The position numbers were made by a program, and so were the translations under genes. A stretch of 64,000 nucleotides of DNA, from the NCBI RefSeq assembly GCF_016919245.1, contig NZ_JAFEJA010000003.1:1-64000 (forward strand). The letters run 5' to 3'. Below are positions 45,194 through 53,787 of this stretch, piece by piece (position 1 is the first letter of the stretch; every line of letters starts with the position of its first letter). Below the pieces are notes generated by a model. That model was not told the DNA's origin, did no database searches, and worked only from the letters and a program-made list of their open reading frames with translations. The stretch comes from Streptomyces zhihengii (GTDB taxonomy: Bacteria; Actinomycetota; Actinomycetes; Streptomycetales; Streptomycetaceae).

Positions 45194-45766
45194 ATGAAGC
45201 GTGGATTGCGCCTGCGCCGCGCAGGTCGCGGAGCGGCCGTCTCACTCACGGCCGCGGGCTTGGCAACCCTGGGCCTGACCGTGCTGGCCCCGCCAGCGAC
45301 CGCAGCCCCTTACTGCGGTCCGAGCAAGTTCGTCCAAGAGATCAAGGTCGCTGACTGGGGCGACGGCGCATTCCAGATCATCCTCACGCCCACCCCGGAA
45401 GCCCGCTGGCATGCGTTTACAGCACTCAGCCCTCGCGACGCGGTCGTTGAGCAGTGGCACGCCATCCAGGGCTGCGTGTCCGGCCTCGAAGGCGGTCTCG
45501 CGGACTCCATCTGGGACCAGCTCGAATGCCACCAGGTCAACTCGGCAGTCCCCGCTCCGCGAGAGGGCAGCAACTGGCTGACGGGAGAGACCTACGAATT
45601 GGAGAGCTGGCGGCCGGTGCTTCCCCGCGCCGTCCCCGGAGGCGCCCTGGTGTTCACCGAGTGCATGAACCTCCTGGGACGGGACCCGGCCGGCCCCACC
45701 TCTGCCCCCTACCGACCTGACGCAGGCCGACTTGACCTGCACGGAGCGCAGGACAACATCGCATAG
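45194..45766 (+). CDS. Secreted DUF2599-like protein
   Basis: A 190-residue protein with a clear signal peptide: KRGLRLRRAGRGAAVSLT, a hydrophobic core to about residue 33, and an Ala-x-Ala cleavage site before APYCGPS. The mature part follows the DUF2599 pattern: IKVADWGDGAFQIILTPT, WDQLECHQ, TYELESWRP, with conserved Cys. DUF2599 proteins are small extracellular proteins of actinomycetes with unknown role. The upstream hairpin probably isolates it from the WD40 gene. Confidence 0.75.
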   Translation: MKRGLRLRRAGRGAAVSLTAAGLATLGLTVLAPPATAAPYCGPSKFVQEIKVADWGDGAFQIILTPTPEARWHAFTALSPRDAVVEQWHAIQGCVSGLEGGLADSIWDQLECHQVNSAVPAPREGSNWLTGETYELESWRPVLPRAVPGGALVFTECMNLLGRDPAGPTSAPYRPDAGRLDLHGAQDNIA

Positions 45767-45835
45767 AGCTACGGCACGGGTACGGCACACCCGCCTGCAC
45801 CCGCCGCCTCGCCTCATGCACCTTGTTCCGACCGA

Positions 45836-45870
45836 CGCCCTGCCGGCGCCCCGTGCACCCCGGCAGGGCG
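45836..45870. terminator. Hairpin, copy A of a duplicated motif
   Basis: CGCCCTGCCGG and CCGGCAGGGCG form an 11-bp perfect stem around the loop containing GTGCAC. It lies about 70 bases after the DUF2599 gene and is a plausible terminator. The loop and right side (ggcagggcgttggcgcgccc) recur at 46139. Confidence 0.5.
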
Positions 45871-46113
45871 TTGGCGCGCCCCCGCCTATCGCTCATTCCG
45901 CGGTCCCCCTCCGCCCGGCAGGCCACCCTCCTACCGGGCCCCACGAGAGCGACAGACAAGCAGACTTAACGAGGACAGGCATCAGGTCGGAGCCGTCTGC
46001 CAGCACTCTGATTCCAGCGTCCGGTGCACCTTGCAGAAATGGCCGCGCCACCTCAACGCCAAGTCGACACCCCGTCGTCGCCGACGCTGAACGCGGAGCC
46101 GCGAACCAACCAC

Positions 46114-46147
46114 CGCCCTGCCGACGGTCCGTGCACCGGGCAGGGCG
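46114..46147. terminator. Hairpin, copy B of a duplicated motif
   Basis: CGCCCTGCC and GGCAGGGCG form a 9-bp stem. The loop and the following 20 bases repeat those of copy A 278 bases upstream. It ends about 120 bases before the IS605-type fragment. A duplication or an ancient element end is possible. Confidence 0.4.
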
Positions 46148-46269
46148 TTGGCGCGCCCTGCCTCTACCGCTGATCTTGCCGAGTTCTCCCCTCTTCAGGA
46201 CAGGGGTGGAGGCCATCCCTGCACCGGAGGCGCGAAGCGCCGGAGTTCTCTGCGTCTCCGGGGTGCCAG

Positions 46270-46415
46270 TCAGGCAGGCCGCTTCTGGTTCTCGATGTAT
46301 TGGTTGAGTACGGTCAATGGTGCGCCGCCGCAGCTCCCGGTGAAGTACGAGCCGGACCAGAAGTGTCCACCCCACAGATACCGGCCCACGTGGCTCGTAC
46401 TCCTTACGCAGGGCC
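46270..46415 (-). pseudogene. C-terminal end of an IS200/IS605 TnpA (Y1 transposase)
   Basis: The minus-strand frame reads LWGGHFWSGSYFTGSCGGAP and then LTVLNQYIENQKRPA before the stop, the standard end of IS200-type Y1 transposases. The HUH motif and the catalytic Tyr lie upstream and are absent. An adjoining frame reads YRALRKEYEP, the preceding part of the same protein. Confidence 0.7.
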
Positions 46416-46439
46416 CGGTACACCGGCCCCACCCGCCCC

Positions 46440-46920
46440 GCGCCCACGCACGGGCAGCCGATGCCCGGCGCAAGTTCCACCACCAGCTCTCCACAAGGCT
46501 GATCCGCGAGAACCAAGCCGTCGCAGTGGAAGACCTGGCGGTCAAGGGCCTCGCCCGTACGCGCCTCGTGAAGTCCGTTCACGACGCCGGATGGTCGGCG
46601 TTCACCGCGATGCTGGAGTACAAGGCCGCCCTGTACGGGCGCACCTTCCACCGCATCAAACGGTTCGAGCCCACGTCCCTGGTCTGCTCCGCCTATGGCG
46701 TCAAGGACGGCCCCAAGCCCCTCCACATCCGGCAGTGGACGTGCGGGGCGTGCGGAACCGTCGGACCGGGACATCAATGCGGCCATCAACGTCGCCCAGG
46801 CCGCCGGACTGGCGGTCACTGCCTGGGGAGCGCGGTAAGACCGGCACACATCCCGGCACAGCGTGAAGAAACAGGAACCCAGCCGGCGACCACCAGCAGG
46901 AACGCGGGAACAGGCACGCC
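46440..46920 (+). pseudogene. C-terminal half of a TnpB protein
   Basis: Reads RAADARRKFHHQLSTRLIREN, AVEDLAVKGLARTRLVKS, then CSAYGVKDGPK...CGAC, the RuvC Glu region and zinc finger of TnpB nucleases. The final RuvC Asp motif (DRDINAAINVAQA) follows in another frame, so a frameshift near 46760 is present; an Ala-Gln-Arg-Glu-Glu end is also visible. The RuvC-I Asp and N-terminal part are missing, so guided cleavage is not possible. Confidence 0.75.
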
Positions 46921-47101
46921 TTCAGCCCTCCACGCAGGCAGACGTACACCAGGCTCCTTGAGTGTCCGAAGGACTGTCCAACACTGTCCTAGCTGCGGCT
47001 TCGCCCTTGATCGGACAGCGGTTCGGCGCGCTGACTGGTGATGCGCCCCGGTCCCGGAGGCGCTTCGTCCCAGCGGAATGACGAGCACGAAGGAGAACAC
47101 G

Positions 47102-47458
47102 ATGCGCAGCGTTTGGAAGGCACTTCGTACAAAGGGCGCGGTGGCCACCGCGACGGCAGGTTTGGCCGCGACGGCTCTGCTGAGTGGTGCCGGGAGTGCC
47201 GAAGCCGCCGGAAGCTACATCTCCTCCAACAGCGGTGGCGCCAACGTGCGCAGCTGCTCCAACACCGCCTGCTCCTCCTACGGCTACCTCAGCAACGGGT
47301 CAGGTGTCACGATGCAGTGCTGGCGCGATGACCAGTGGGTATACCCGCCGAGTTCGAACTATGCCTCCAACCGGTGGTTCAAGGTGGCCAGCGGTGTCGG
47401 TACCGGGTGGGTCCACTCCTCTCTGGTAGGCGGCCAGACCAGCGTCGGCCGCTGCTAG
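47102..47458 (+). CDS. Secreted SH3-like domain protein
   Basis: A 118-residue protein with a signal peptide (RSVWKALRTKGAVATATAGL, core to about 30) and a likely cleavage after SAEAA. The mature domain has a bacterial SH3 pattern (ANVRSCSNTAC, YGYLSNGSGVTMQCW, GTGWVHSSLV) with four or more Cys. Such domains bind cell wall or matrix. The ATG at 47102 has GAAGGAG upstream and is preferred to an earlier ATG. Confidence 0.75.
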   Translation: MRSVWKALRTKGAVATATAGLAATALLSGAGSAEAAGSYISSNSGGANVRSCSNTACSSYGYLSNGSGVTMQCWRDDQWVYPPSSNYASNRWFKVASGVGTGWVHSSLVGGQTSVGRC

Positions 47459-47468
47459 AGCGAAGACG

Positions 47469-47509
47469 CTTGGGGTGGCCGGCCGGCCTTCTCGGCCGGT
47501 CACCCCAAG
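47469..47509 (+). terminator. Hairpin terminator after the SH3-like gene
   Basis: A 17-bp stem with one mismatch (CTTGGGGTGGCCGGCCG / CGGCCGGTCACCCCAAG) around a seven-base loop, 10 bases after the stop codon. Typical of GC-rich actinomycete terminators. Confidence 0.75.
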
Positions 47510-48048
47510 CGATGCACCTCGATGGCAGGCAGGGAGGCGGCGCGGGCCGCGAGGACAGCGCTGCCGGGCGGGTCAGGGTGGCGAAGAGGGCTCGCCAAAG
47601 GCGACGTCAGGGCGCTCTCCGCTCTCTTTACGCCTTCCCATCCAAGATGGTCGGCGATGTCATCGAGTCCCGTCTCGCTTGAGTTGCAGACGTTCCCGGC
47701 CTTGAGTAGGAATCGTCCTTCTCGGGCGTCACAGACCCCTGCCTGTCCCGTGCGTGGGGAGGCTACTCGGCGGCCCGGCGCAACGTGCGAAGGAAACACC
47801 GGGCCGCCTTGCCGTCCTGTCAAGCCGGCAATCAGAACCTACGCACCTTGAGCGACGCTACGCACCCCCGACACCGCAGACGGGTGACACCTGCCCTGGC
47901 CACACGTTCGGTGACGGCGAGTCGTCCCACTCGCCCCGCACCTCCTCCAGCTGTCTGGCCAGCTGTTCTGCGAGCTCGTCCGCGCATTCTCGCCACAGGG
48001 ACCTGGTCCGGTTTATGCGGTCCGTACGAAGTCACAGGGTGGATGCAC
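47510..48048. other. No convincing gene
   Basis: About 540 bases. Open frames here lack protein-like composition and no start site stands out. Confidence 0.5.
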
Positions 48049-48576
48049 TTAGCCGGAGCCAGGTGAGGGCGACGAGAAGGCCCGGACGTGGTCGGGCGAC
48101 AGGTGCAGCTCATATGGCAAGCAGCAGTCAGAACAGAGGGTCGCAACCAGAGTTCCGCAGGAGCAGACCTGGTTCAGCCCACCATCGGGAGTCGCCCCGC
48201 AGCAGGCAGGGGAGGCGTGCCGTGTCGTCATCCCGCGGCAGTCATTAGGGTTTATGACGATATTGCCTCGTGGCCCGTGCGAGATCAGTGGTTGCCCGTC
48301 GATGTTGTAGCGAGTTCCGTGCCGTGGCATCACTGGGTCGGGTGCTTCGGCAACGACGAGAGGCGGGCAGTAGGGTTCCAGTTCGATCGCGTAGCAGCCG
48401 GACGGCACGGTGGCCGGCGATGGCCCCATTTCCTCCGCATCCCACCAGGCGTAGTCGGGAGCTTCGGGCACCTCTGGCAGACGCTTCAGGGGCCCGGTCA
48501 GCGCAGCGCCGCAGGCAGCACACACGAACACGGTCATCTCCGGCTCGGTCCGCTCGGCCATGGTGGTGTCAGGCAC
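48049..48576 (-). CDS. Cys-rich hypothetical protein
   Basis: A 175-residue protein. It opens with a zinc-knuckle-like CAACG near residue 20, has a Pro-rich middle (PSGCYAIELEPYCPPLVV), then a motif HGTRYNIDGQPLISHGPRG and a C-terminal Cys cluster (ACCGAT, CSCGT, CSDCCLPYELH). The family is known to me only as an actinomycete hypothetical. GTG start; ATG at codon 6 or 14 is possible. Function unknown. Confidence 0.65.
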   Translation of the reverse strand: MPDTTMAERTEPEMTVFVCAACGAALTGPLKRLPEVPEAPDYAWWDAEEMGPSPATVPSGCYAIELEPYCPPLVVAEAPDPVMPRHGTRYNIDGQPLISHGPRGNIVINPNDCRGMTTRHASPACCGATPDGGLNQVCSCGTLVATLCSDCCLPYELHLSPDHVRAFSSPSPGSG

Positions 48577-48974
48577 CCCTACTCGCTACCCGGCTGGACA
48601 CTGACCCATCCCGATGACGCTGATCCTCCATGGAAGAACCGTACTGAAACGCGCTGATGGCCTTGCGGCCGCCTCCACCAAAGCCAGACGGGCGATCTAC
48701 TTCGCGGCCGAACCCTCGCAAGGGGCAGCAGCGACCCGAGGACCGATCACATCAGTTCTTGGGCCTGTTCTTTCACCCTGGCGGAAGCACAGTGCACCTC
48801 AGGCTCGCGGCCCGCGTGATCTGCGGATCCGTCAGTACTGAATCCCGGCACACCAGGTAAAGCTGGCCACGACACCCTATCCCTGGCTCTGTTCACGTCG
48901 CAGAGCATTTCGGGAGGTGCTGTCCTCGCCGGATGTTGACGGGAAGGGGCTCTGACCCAACGTCTACGGAGCTT

Positions 48975-50270
48975 TCACCCTCTGTAACCTGCCTGGCAGG
49001 CCGCAGTGGTCGCCGCCGCGGGCCGCAGTGTATGAACCACCAGTAACAGCGCACACCCGGCGGCGGCAGCCAATGGGATGGTGAAATGGCCGCCGAGCGA
49101 GCCTGCCTGTCCGGTACCGAACGCAAGACCGAGACGGATCGCGCTCGAACCCCAGCCGACCGCCTCGCTCGACCTGCCGGGCGGAGCAAGCGTGGTCACC
49201 GTCAGACTCGCCGCAGTCAGCAGCGGTACGAACAGTGCGCCCGGCAGCATCGCCAGGGCAAGGACGACCGGCGCCGGGACGGCAGCGAGCAGCGGAAGCC
49301 ATGCTGCTGTGAACATGAAGCCCAGCAGCGCCAGATGACGGGGCCGAGCATCAGCCGCACCCTGGAAGCGTGCGAACAGGACACCGCCCAATAGCCCCGC
49401 CGCAGAGAACACCGCAGGCAGCACGCCCGCGAGCCAAGGCGCCTCCTCCCGAGCCGCAACCGCGACCCCCGCGACATCCAGGGCACCAATCGTGGCACCG
49501 AGGAACACAAGCGAGATCAGCACAGGTCGCACCGCCCGTGAACCCAGCACACCAGACTGCCCCCGACGGTGTGCTGCTCCCCGCCACTTGCGCGCGGGAC
49601 GGGCGGAAACGAAGGCAAGCGAGCCAGCCAACGTCGCCACAGCTGCCACGAGCAAGGCCGCAGCCGGGGAGAGCCATGTGGCAATGCCAATGGCCAGGGC
49701 GGGACCAGCGACATACACGATCTGCTGGGCTGAGGCGTCCAGGGTGCATGCAGTGCGCACATGCGCGTCATCCGGCAGCGCCGCGCCCCACAGTGATCGA
49801 AGCCCGCCCTCCAACGGAGGGCACCCGGCGCCCGCCAGGACCACACAGGCCACAGTCAGGGGCAGATGCGACGTACCTGCCAGCGCCACCATGCAGAGCG
49901 CTGCGGTCACCGCGGCGGCGCCCAGGCAGCACGGCACGAGAAGACCGCGCAGGTCCGCCAGCCGCCCGAGCAGCGGCAGACCGAACGCAGGTGCGAGGCC
50001 ATACATCGCGGCCAGCACGCTGCCGGTTGCCAGCGAGTGACCATCCGTCCGCGCCGTCAGAAGCAGGGTGACCGGCACCATACCCAGCGGTAGGCGACCG
50101 ACGACCGAGGCGATCAAGAGCCGCCCGCAGTGCCGGTGGCGGAGCACATCACGAAATGTGGGGGGAGCCGCCCGTAACGCTCGCTCATCAGTCTGTGCTG
50201 GAGCGGGCGATGGGGCGTAAGGCGGCACCTCAAGAGTGCGGGGGACATCACGAACCTGCACGTGCGCCAT
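48975..50270 (-). CDS. MFS-family transporter
   Basis: A 431-residue membrane protein with about twelve hydrophobic helices and a GRLADLRG loop between helices 2 and 3, the signature of the major facilitator superfamily. It is probably an efflux pump of the drug-exporter type; substrate unknown. The ATG at 50270 was chosen over a longer frame, because the extra 46 residues are Arg/Cys-rich and AGGAG lies about 12 bases upstream. Confidence 0.82.
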   Translation of the reverse strand: MAHVQVRDVPRTLEVPPYAPSPAPAQTDERALRAAPPTFRDVLRHRHCGRLLIASVVGRLPLGMVPVTLLLTARTDGHSLATGSVLAAMYGLAPAFGLPLLGRLADLRGLLVPCCLGAAAVTAALCMVALAGTSHLPLTVACVVLAGAGCPPLEGGLRSLWGAALPDDAHVRTACTLDASAQQIVYVAGPALAIGIATWLSPAAALLVAAVATLAGSLAFVSARPARKWRGAAHRRGQSGVLGSRAVRPVLISLVFLGATIGALDVAGVAVAAREEAPWLAGVLPAVFSAAGLLGGVLFARFQGAADARPRHLALLGFMFTAAWLPLLAAVPAPVVLALAMLPGALFVPLLTAASLTVTTLAPPGRSSEAVGWGSSAIRLGLAFGTGQAGSLGGHFTIPLAAAAGCALLLVVHTLRPAAATTAACQAGYRG

Positions 50271-50954
50271 AGATCGATAGCTCCTGCAAGAAGTTCGAGG
50301 GAACCGGACAGGGCCGGCGCCCGTACACCGGAGCCCGGGGGCAGGCAACGGCGCACAGGCGCCAGCGGCAACCAGAGCAGCCGCCGCGGCAAGAGCCCAA
50401 CAGGACACCCGGCTACCGACAACGCCGCATCCAGTGACACGGACAGCGGAAGCGCATCCTCCCGGCGTCTGGCACGGTCACTGCTCACGACGGTCCGCTA
50501 CCCGAGCTTGCAGCTGTCCGTCACATGCGCGCCCTGCAGAGGCAGGCCGGAACCCGTAGGCCTCCTGCCGCTCAGGCTTGGCGTCGGTGCACTGCTCGTA
50601 CTCATCGTCTTCACTGGACTGAGCGTCTTCTCTCCCCGGTTTCGGACGCGTCGTCGCCGACGAGGACGGCCGCGACGGCGGGACGTACCTCCGGTGCCCT
50701 GGGGAGGGGTGCTACTTCCGAAGAGGTCACACAGGGCCGGTCGGGGGTTCGGCGGAGATACAAGTGGCAGCAGTGCCAGAGGTGCCGCGGCCGCTGGCTG
50801 GCCCATACTCGCCGCCGCCCGCACCCGGTGTCAGCCTCAACCTGAACCTCAGCCTTGCCTGCACCTGCATGGCATGCCTCGGCAATCCGGCTCGCTTCTC
50901 GCGTCAGCAGGCCCCCGCCAGGGGCACACGTCCTCGCCGGTGTGACACCGACCT
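50271..50954. other. No convincing gene
   Basis: About 680 bases upstream of the MFS gene. Frames on both strands are Arg/Pro-rich without recognisable motifs. May hold the MFS promoter and decayed sequence. Confidence 0.45.
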
Positions 50955-50970
50955 GTCCCATGAGCGGGAC
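50955..50970. promoter_or_regulatory. Palindrome shared with the related locus at 32 kb
   Basis: gtcccatgagcgggac, matching the site ahead of the frameshifted paralogue except for one base. It lies about 135 bases before the gene start in both places. Probably an operator or a small structured element. Confidence 0.5.
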
Positions 50971-51105
50971 CAGGCGCGGTGACAGGAGCCTCAGGGCTTG
51001 GGACGTGGCCGCTGGGCGTGGGCTGCGCGGAGGTTGCGGCGCTCGACGCTTGTCGAGGCGACCTACCAGCGGGGTGGGCGCGCGGATGGCTGGGAGGTGG
51101 TTGTC

Positions 51106-51744
51106 ATGGGGTCAGGCGGGACCAGAGCCAGGGGGAAGGCCGGTGCGGTGCTGGCGCGTCGCAAGGTAGCGCTGGAGCGGGCCGCGCAGCGGATGGCCGA
51201 GCAGCGGCGGGAGGCGCAGGAGGCGGAGGCACAGCGGCTGCGGCGGGAGAAGGCGTTCGACGAGTTGGTGGCTGACTTTGAGCTCGTGGTGGAGGGGGAA
51301 GCGGCGGTGGTGGCCGAGGTGGAGCGGGAGGTGGAGCGGGTGCGGGAGCGTGGCCGGGTGCGCATCGACGCGGCTCGGGTGGCGGCGGCGGGGATTGTGC
51401 TGGCTATGGGGGAGGCGGGAGAGACCGTGGTGGGGTGTGGGCGTCGGCTGGGTGTGGGCGTGGAGCGGGTCAAGGAGTTGCGCCGGCTTGGCCGTGAGCA
51501 TCTGGCTGCGCAGGAGGAGGTGGGCTTCGAGTCGGGGACTGTGGCGGGCAGGAGTGGGGGTGGGCGGCAGGGTCCGGTGGAGGGTGGTGTGGGCGCGCGC
51601 GGCGGGGACGCGTCACTGGTTGCTTCGGTTCCGCCGAGTTCTGTTATTCGGGCGGCTGTTCCGGGTGCGGTCTCGTCTGGTGTTCCGCCCCGGCCGGCTG
51701 TGCCGGGTGGTGCGGACGGGGCGCGGGCGGTAGTGCAACGGTGA
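51106..51744 (+). CDS. Coiled-coil protein with HTH-like segment, intact paralogue
   Basis: A 212-residue protein. Residues 10-90 form a highly charged coiled coil (ARRKVALERAAQRMAEQRRE, then EVEREVERVRERG). Residues about 85-130 contain an HTH-like segment (GETVVGCGRRLGVGVERVKEL). The last 80 residues are Gly/Ser/Pro-rich. The ATG has GGGAGGTGG upstream. It looks like a DNA-binding, oligomeric protein, perhaps nucleoid- or plasmid-related, but I recognise no family. A broken copy with the same upstream region lies at 32.3 kb. Confidence 0.65.
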   Translation: MGSGGTRARGKAGAVLARRKVALERAAQRMAEQRREAQEAEAQRLRREKAFDELVADFELVVEGEAAVVAEVEREVERVRERGRVRIDAARVAAAGIVLAMGEAGETVVGCGRRLGVGVERVKELRRLGREHLAAQEEVGFESGTVAGRSGGGRQGPVEGGVGARGGDASLVASVPPSSVIRAAVPGAVSSGVPPRPAVPGGADGARAVVQR

Positions 51745-52166
51745 CGGCTGGCCGGGGCAGCAGGCGGGGTGTGCCGCTTTCTTGGGGTGTCATGACCGCG
51801 GGAGGGCGTCCCTGCGGATGTGGGCGGGGAGCGTTTGAGGTTTCTTGGGGGGCGAGGCTACGGGGCTGTGCAGTCCCTCTGTGCGTGCCGGTGCCGTTTA
51901 TGGCGGGGTGTCGTTGATCACATCGTCGGGAGGGGCTCTGGGCGGCGAGGAGCAGCAAGGGGGCCCGTGCGCGTGGGGCTTGTGGGCTCTGTGCCTGTGT
52001 GTTGTTCCGGCTGGCGTGGGGGTGTGGCGGCTGGCTGCGGTCTCTTGTGGGGCTGTGCGGGCGGTCCGCTCCTAATTTCTGTGGGGCGCAGGTGGCAGGT
52101 GTTGGGGCTTTGCTGCCGCTGTAGGGGGCGCCCCTGTGTGGGTTCGTGGCGGGGGCGCGCTGGGGG
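51745..52166. other. No convincing gene
   Basis: About 420 bases, G-rich on the + strand. Nothing recognised. Confidence 0.5.
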
Positions 52167-52646
52167 TTAGGTGGGCCGGAGGTCGGTGCGTGCGCGGGTG
52201 ACCTTGTTGATCAGGCGCTGGGCGTCTTGGTCTGGCTTCTCGATGTCGGTTTGGCCATGTAGGGCCGCTTGTGTACCGGAGTCGAACAGAGGGACGGGTG
52301 ATTGGTAGTCGACGATCTCGGTGAAGGTGTCGGCGTCGATCTTGCCGGAGAGCAGGGCGATCCTGGGGGCGAGGAGTTCCCGGCCGTGACAGCCTGCCCA
52401 GCCTGCGCATACGCGGCTGGCTGCGCTGCCGCCATCTAATTGGTGGCACTGGAACAGTCCGCCTGGTTGTTCGCCGGTGGGCGCGTCATAGCCAACGAGT
52501 TTCGCGTACTCCTCTTGCGCCCAGATCCCTGAGGGGACATCGGTGCGGTAGGGGCATGACTCGCAGGGGCGCGGAGCCGGTCCGCGCATGGGCGTGTGTT
52601 GCGTGTTCGCTGGCGTTTCGCCTGGGGGAACGGACCCGGGTGCCAC
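52167..52646 (-). CDS. DUF6283-family protein
   Basis: A 159-residue protein with the pattern I associate with DUF6283: PCESCPYRTDVPSGIWAQEEY, a middle FQCHQ, then CAGWAGCHG. The Cys/His spacing suggests an iron-sulfur or zinc site. Members are frequent in actinophages and Streptomyces; the function is unknown. The GTG start has GGGAG 8 bases upstream; an ATG at codon 20 is also possible. Confidence 0.7.
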   Translation of the reverse strand: MAPGSVPPGETPANTQHTPMRGPAPRPCESCPYRTDVPSGIWAQEEYAKLVGYDAPTGEQPGGLFQCHQLDGGSAASRVCAGWAGCHGRELLAPRIALLSGKIDADTFTEIVDYQSPVPLFDSGTQAALHGQTDIEKPDQDAQRLINKVTRARTDLRPT

Positions 52647-52902
52647 GACATTCTCCCTTGGTGTGTCTTGCAGAGGGCTTCACTCTGCGCCTCGTTGTTC
52701 CAAGCCTCGCTACCCGCGGCTGGGCGGGCCTTGGGGTTGTGTGAAGCCTGTGGGCGTCGCCTCGCATGACAGCAGTGTGGCAGTCCTGCCGGGGTGTCCG
52801 GGCAGGTTACGATCGATCGTTTTTGACAGGTATCGCTGTGCTGTCGGTCGATGTGTGGGGCTCTCGCGTGATGTCAGGGGCTGGCGGGCCTGGTGCGAGG
52901 GC

Positions 52903-53550
52903 TCAGATGCCTCGTTCCGTGATGAGCATGGTGGTGCCGCGGGTGGTGGTGCGGCGGACTTTCACGCCGGGCTGAAGGGCCTTGACGGCGAGCTGGTATC
53001 CGTCGCCGCCGTCGTCGCAGGAGGTCAGTCCGCCCTGGGTGGCGAAGACAACGGGTTCGCCTTGCGCGGCCAGCGTGTATCCCCGCTTGCGGTACCAGCG
53101 CATTACCGGAAATGCGCCGATCTGTACCTTCGCGAGCATCAGGTGTACTCCGTCGCTGCGGGCTGCGTCCTCTGCCACGTGCAGCAGGGCGGACCCGGTG
53201 CCGAGGCTGCGGTGTTCAGCGGCAACGGCAAGGAGCTCGATCTCTGCCAGGGTGTGGGTGAGGCGTGGCCTGAGTGGTGCAGGCTGTTCCTGGAGCCAGC
53301 GGATGGGTGGTGTCGCGTAGATCATGCCGGTAATAGAGCCCTCAGTGGTTCTGGCGACCCAGCAGTGCCCCTGCCCGTAGGGGAGGGGGACCCGACCGCC
53401 GTGTTCATCGATGGCGGCGGCCAGAGGCGACAGTGATGCCGGCTGGGCGGGAAGGGTGCCGGGCAGGGCCATGGTTCCCAGGGTCGCTACGGCCTGCCCG
53501 TCTCCCGGCGCGGCGGAAGCGATCACGGGACTGCAGGCGTCATCGGTCAT
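52903..53550 (-). CDS. GNAT-family N-acetyltransferase
   Basis: A 215-residue acetyltransferase. The acetyl-CoA site is LLAVAAEHRSLGTGSALL, followed by a strand and MRWYRKRGY, the usual last GNAT motif. Substrate unknown. It lies next to the decayed CRISPR array but shows no link to it. Confidence 0.8.
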   Translation of the reverse strand: MTDDACSPVIASAAPGDGQAVATLGTMALPGTLPAQPASLSPLAAAIDEHGGRVPLPYGQGHCWVARTTEGSITGMIYATPPIRWLQEQPAPLRPRLTHTLAEIELLAVAAEHRSLGTGSALLHVAEDAARSDGVHLMLAKVQIGAFPVMRWYRKRGYTLAAQGEPVVFATQGGLTSCDDGGDGYQLAVKALQPGVKVRRTTTRGTTMLITERGI

Positions 53551-53787
53551 GAGAGCACCTTAAAGCTGGGCAGGATAGGAGAGGAACGGCCGCTTGCTGC
53601 GCTTGCTGGCGGAGAGCGTGGGACGACCCTTGCGAGGTCAGACCACGCCACGCTGGCAGGCACCAGGGGACGGGGCAGCTCGCCGGGGCGCGGAACGTAG
53701 CAGTCCGGAGACCTGATGCGCTCCGGCCACGAGCACAGTGCCCCGGTGAGGCCAAGCACCGCAACACTTAGCGATTCATCGCCTGGA

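Larger units (their letters stand above)
46270..46920. mobile_element. Deletion derivative of an IS200/IS605-type element
   Basis: C-terminal pieces of the two genes of an IS605-type element lie back to back in divergent orientation: the Y1 transposase end on the minus strand at the left and the TnpB end on the + strand at the right. Both N-terminal halves, which should lie between them, are missing, so a single internal deletion near 46420-46440 explains the structure. Exact element ends were not found. Confidence 0.7.
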
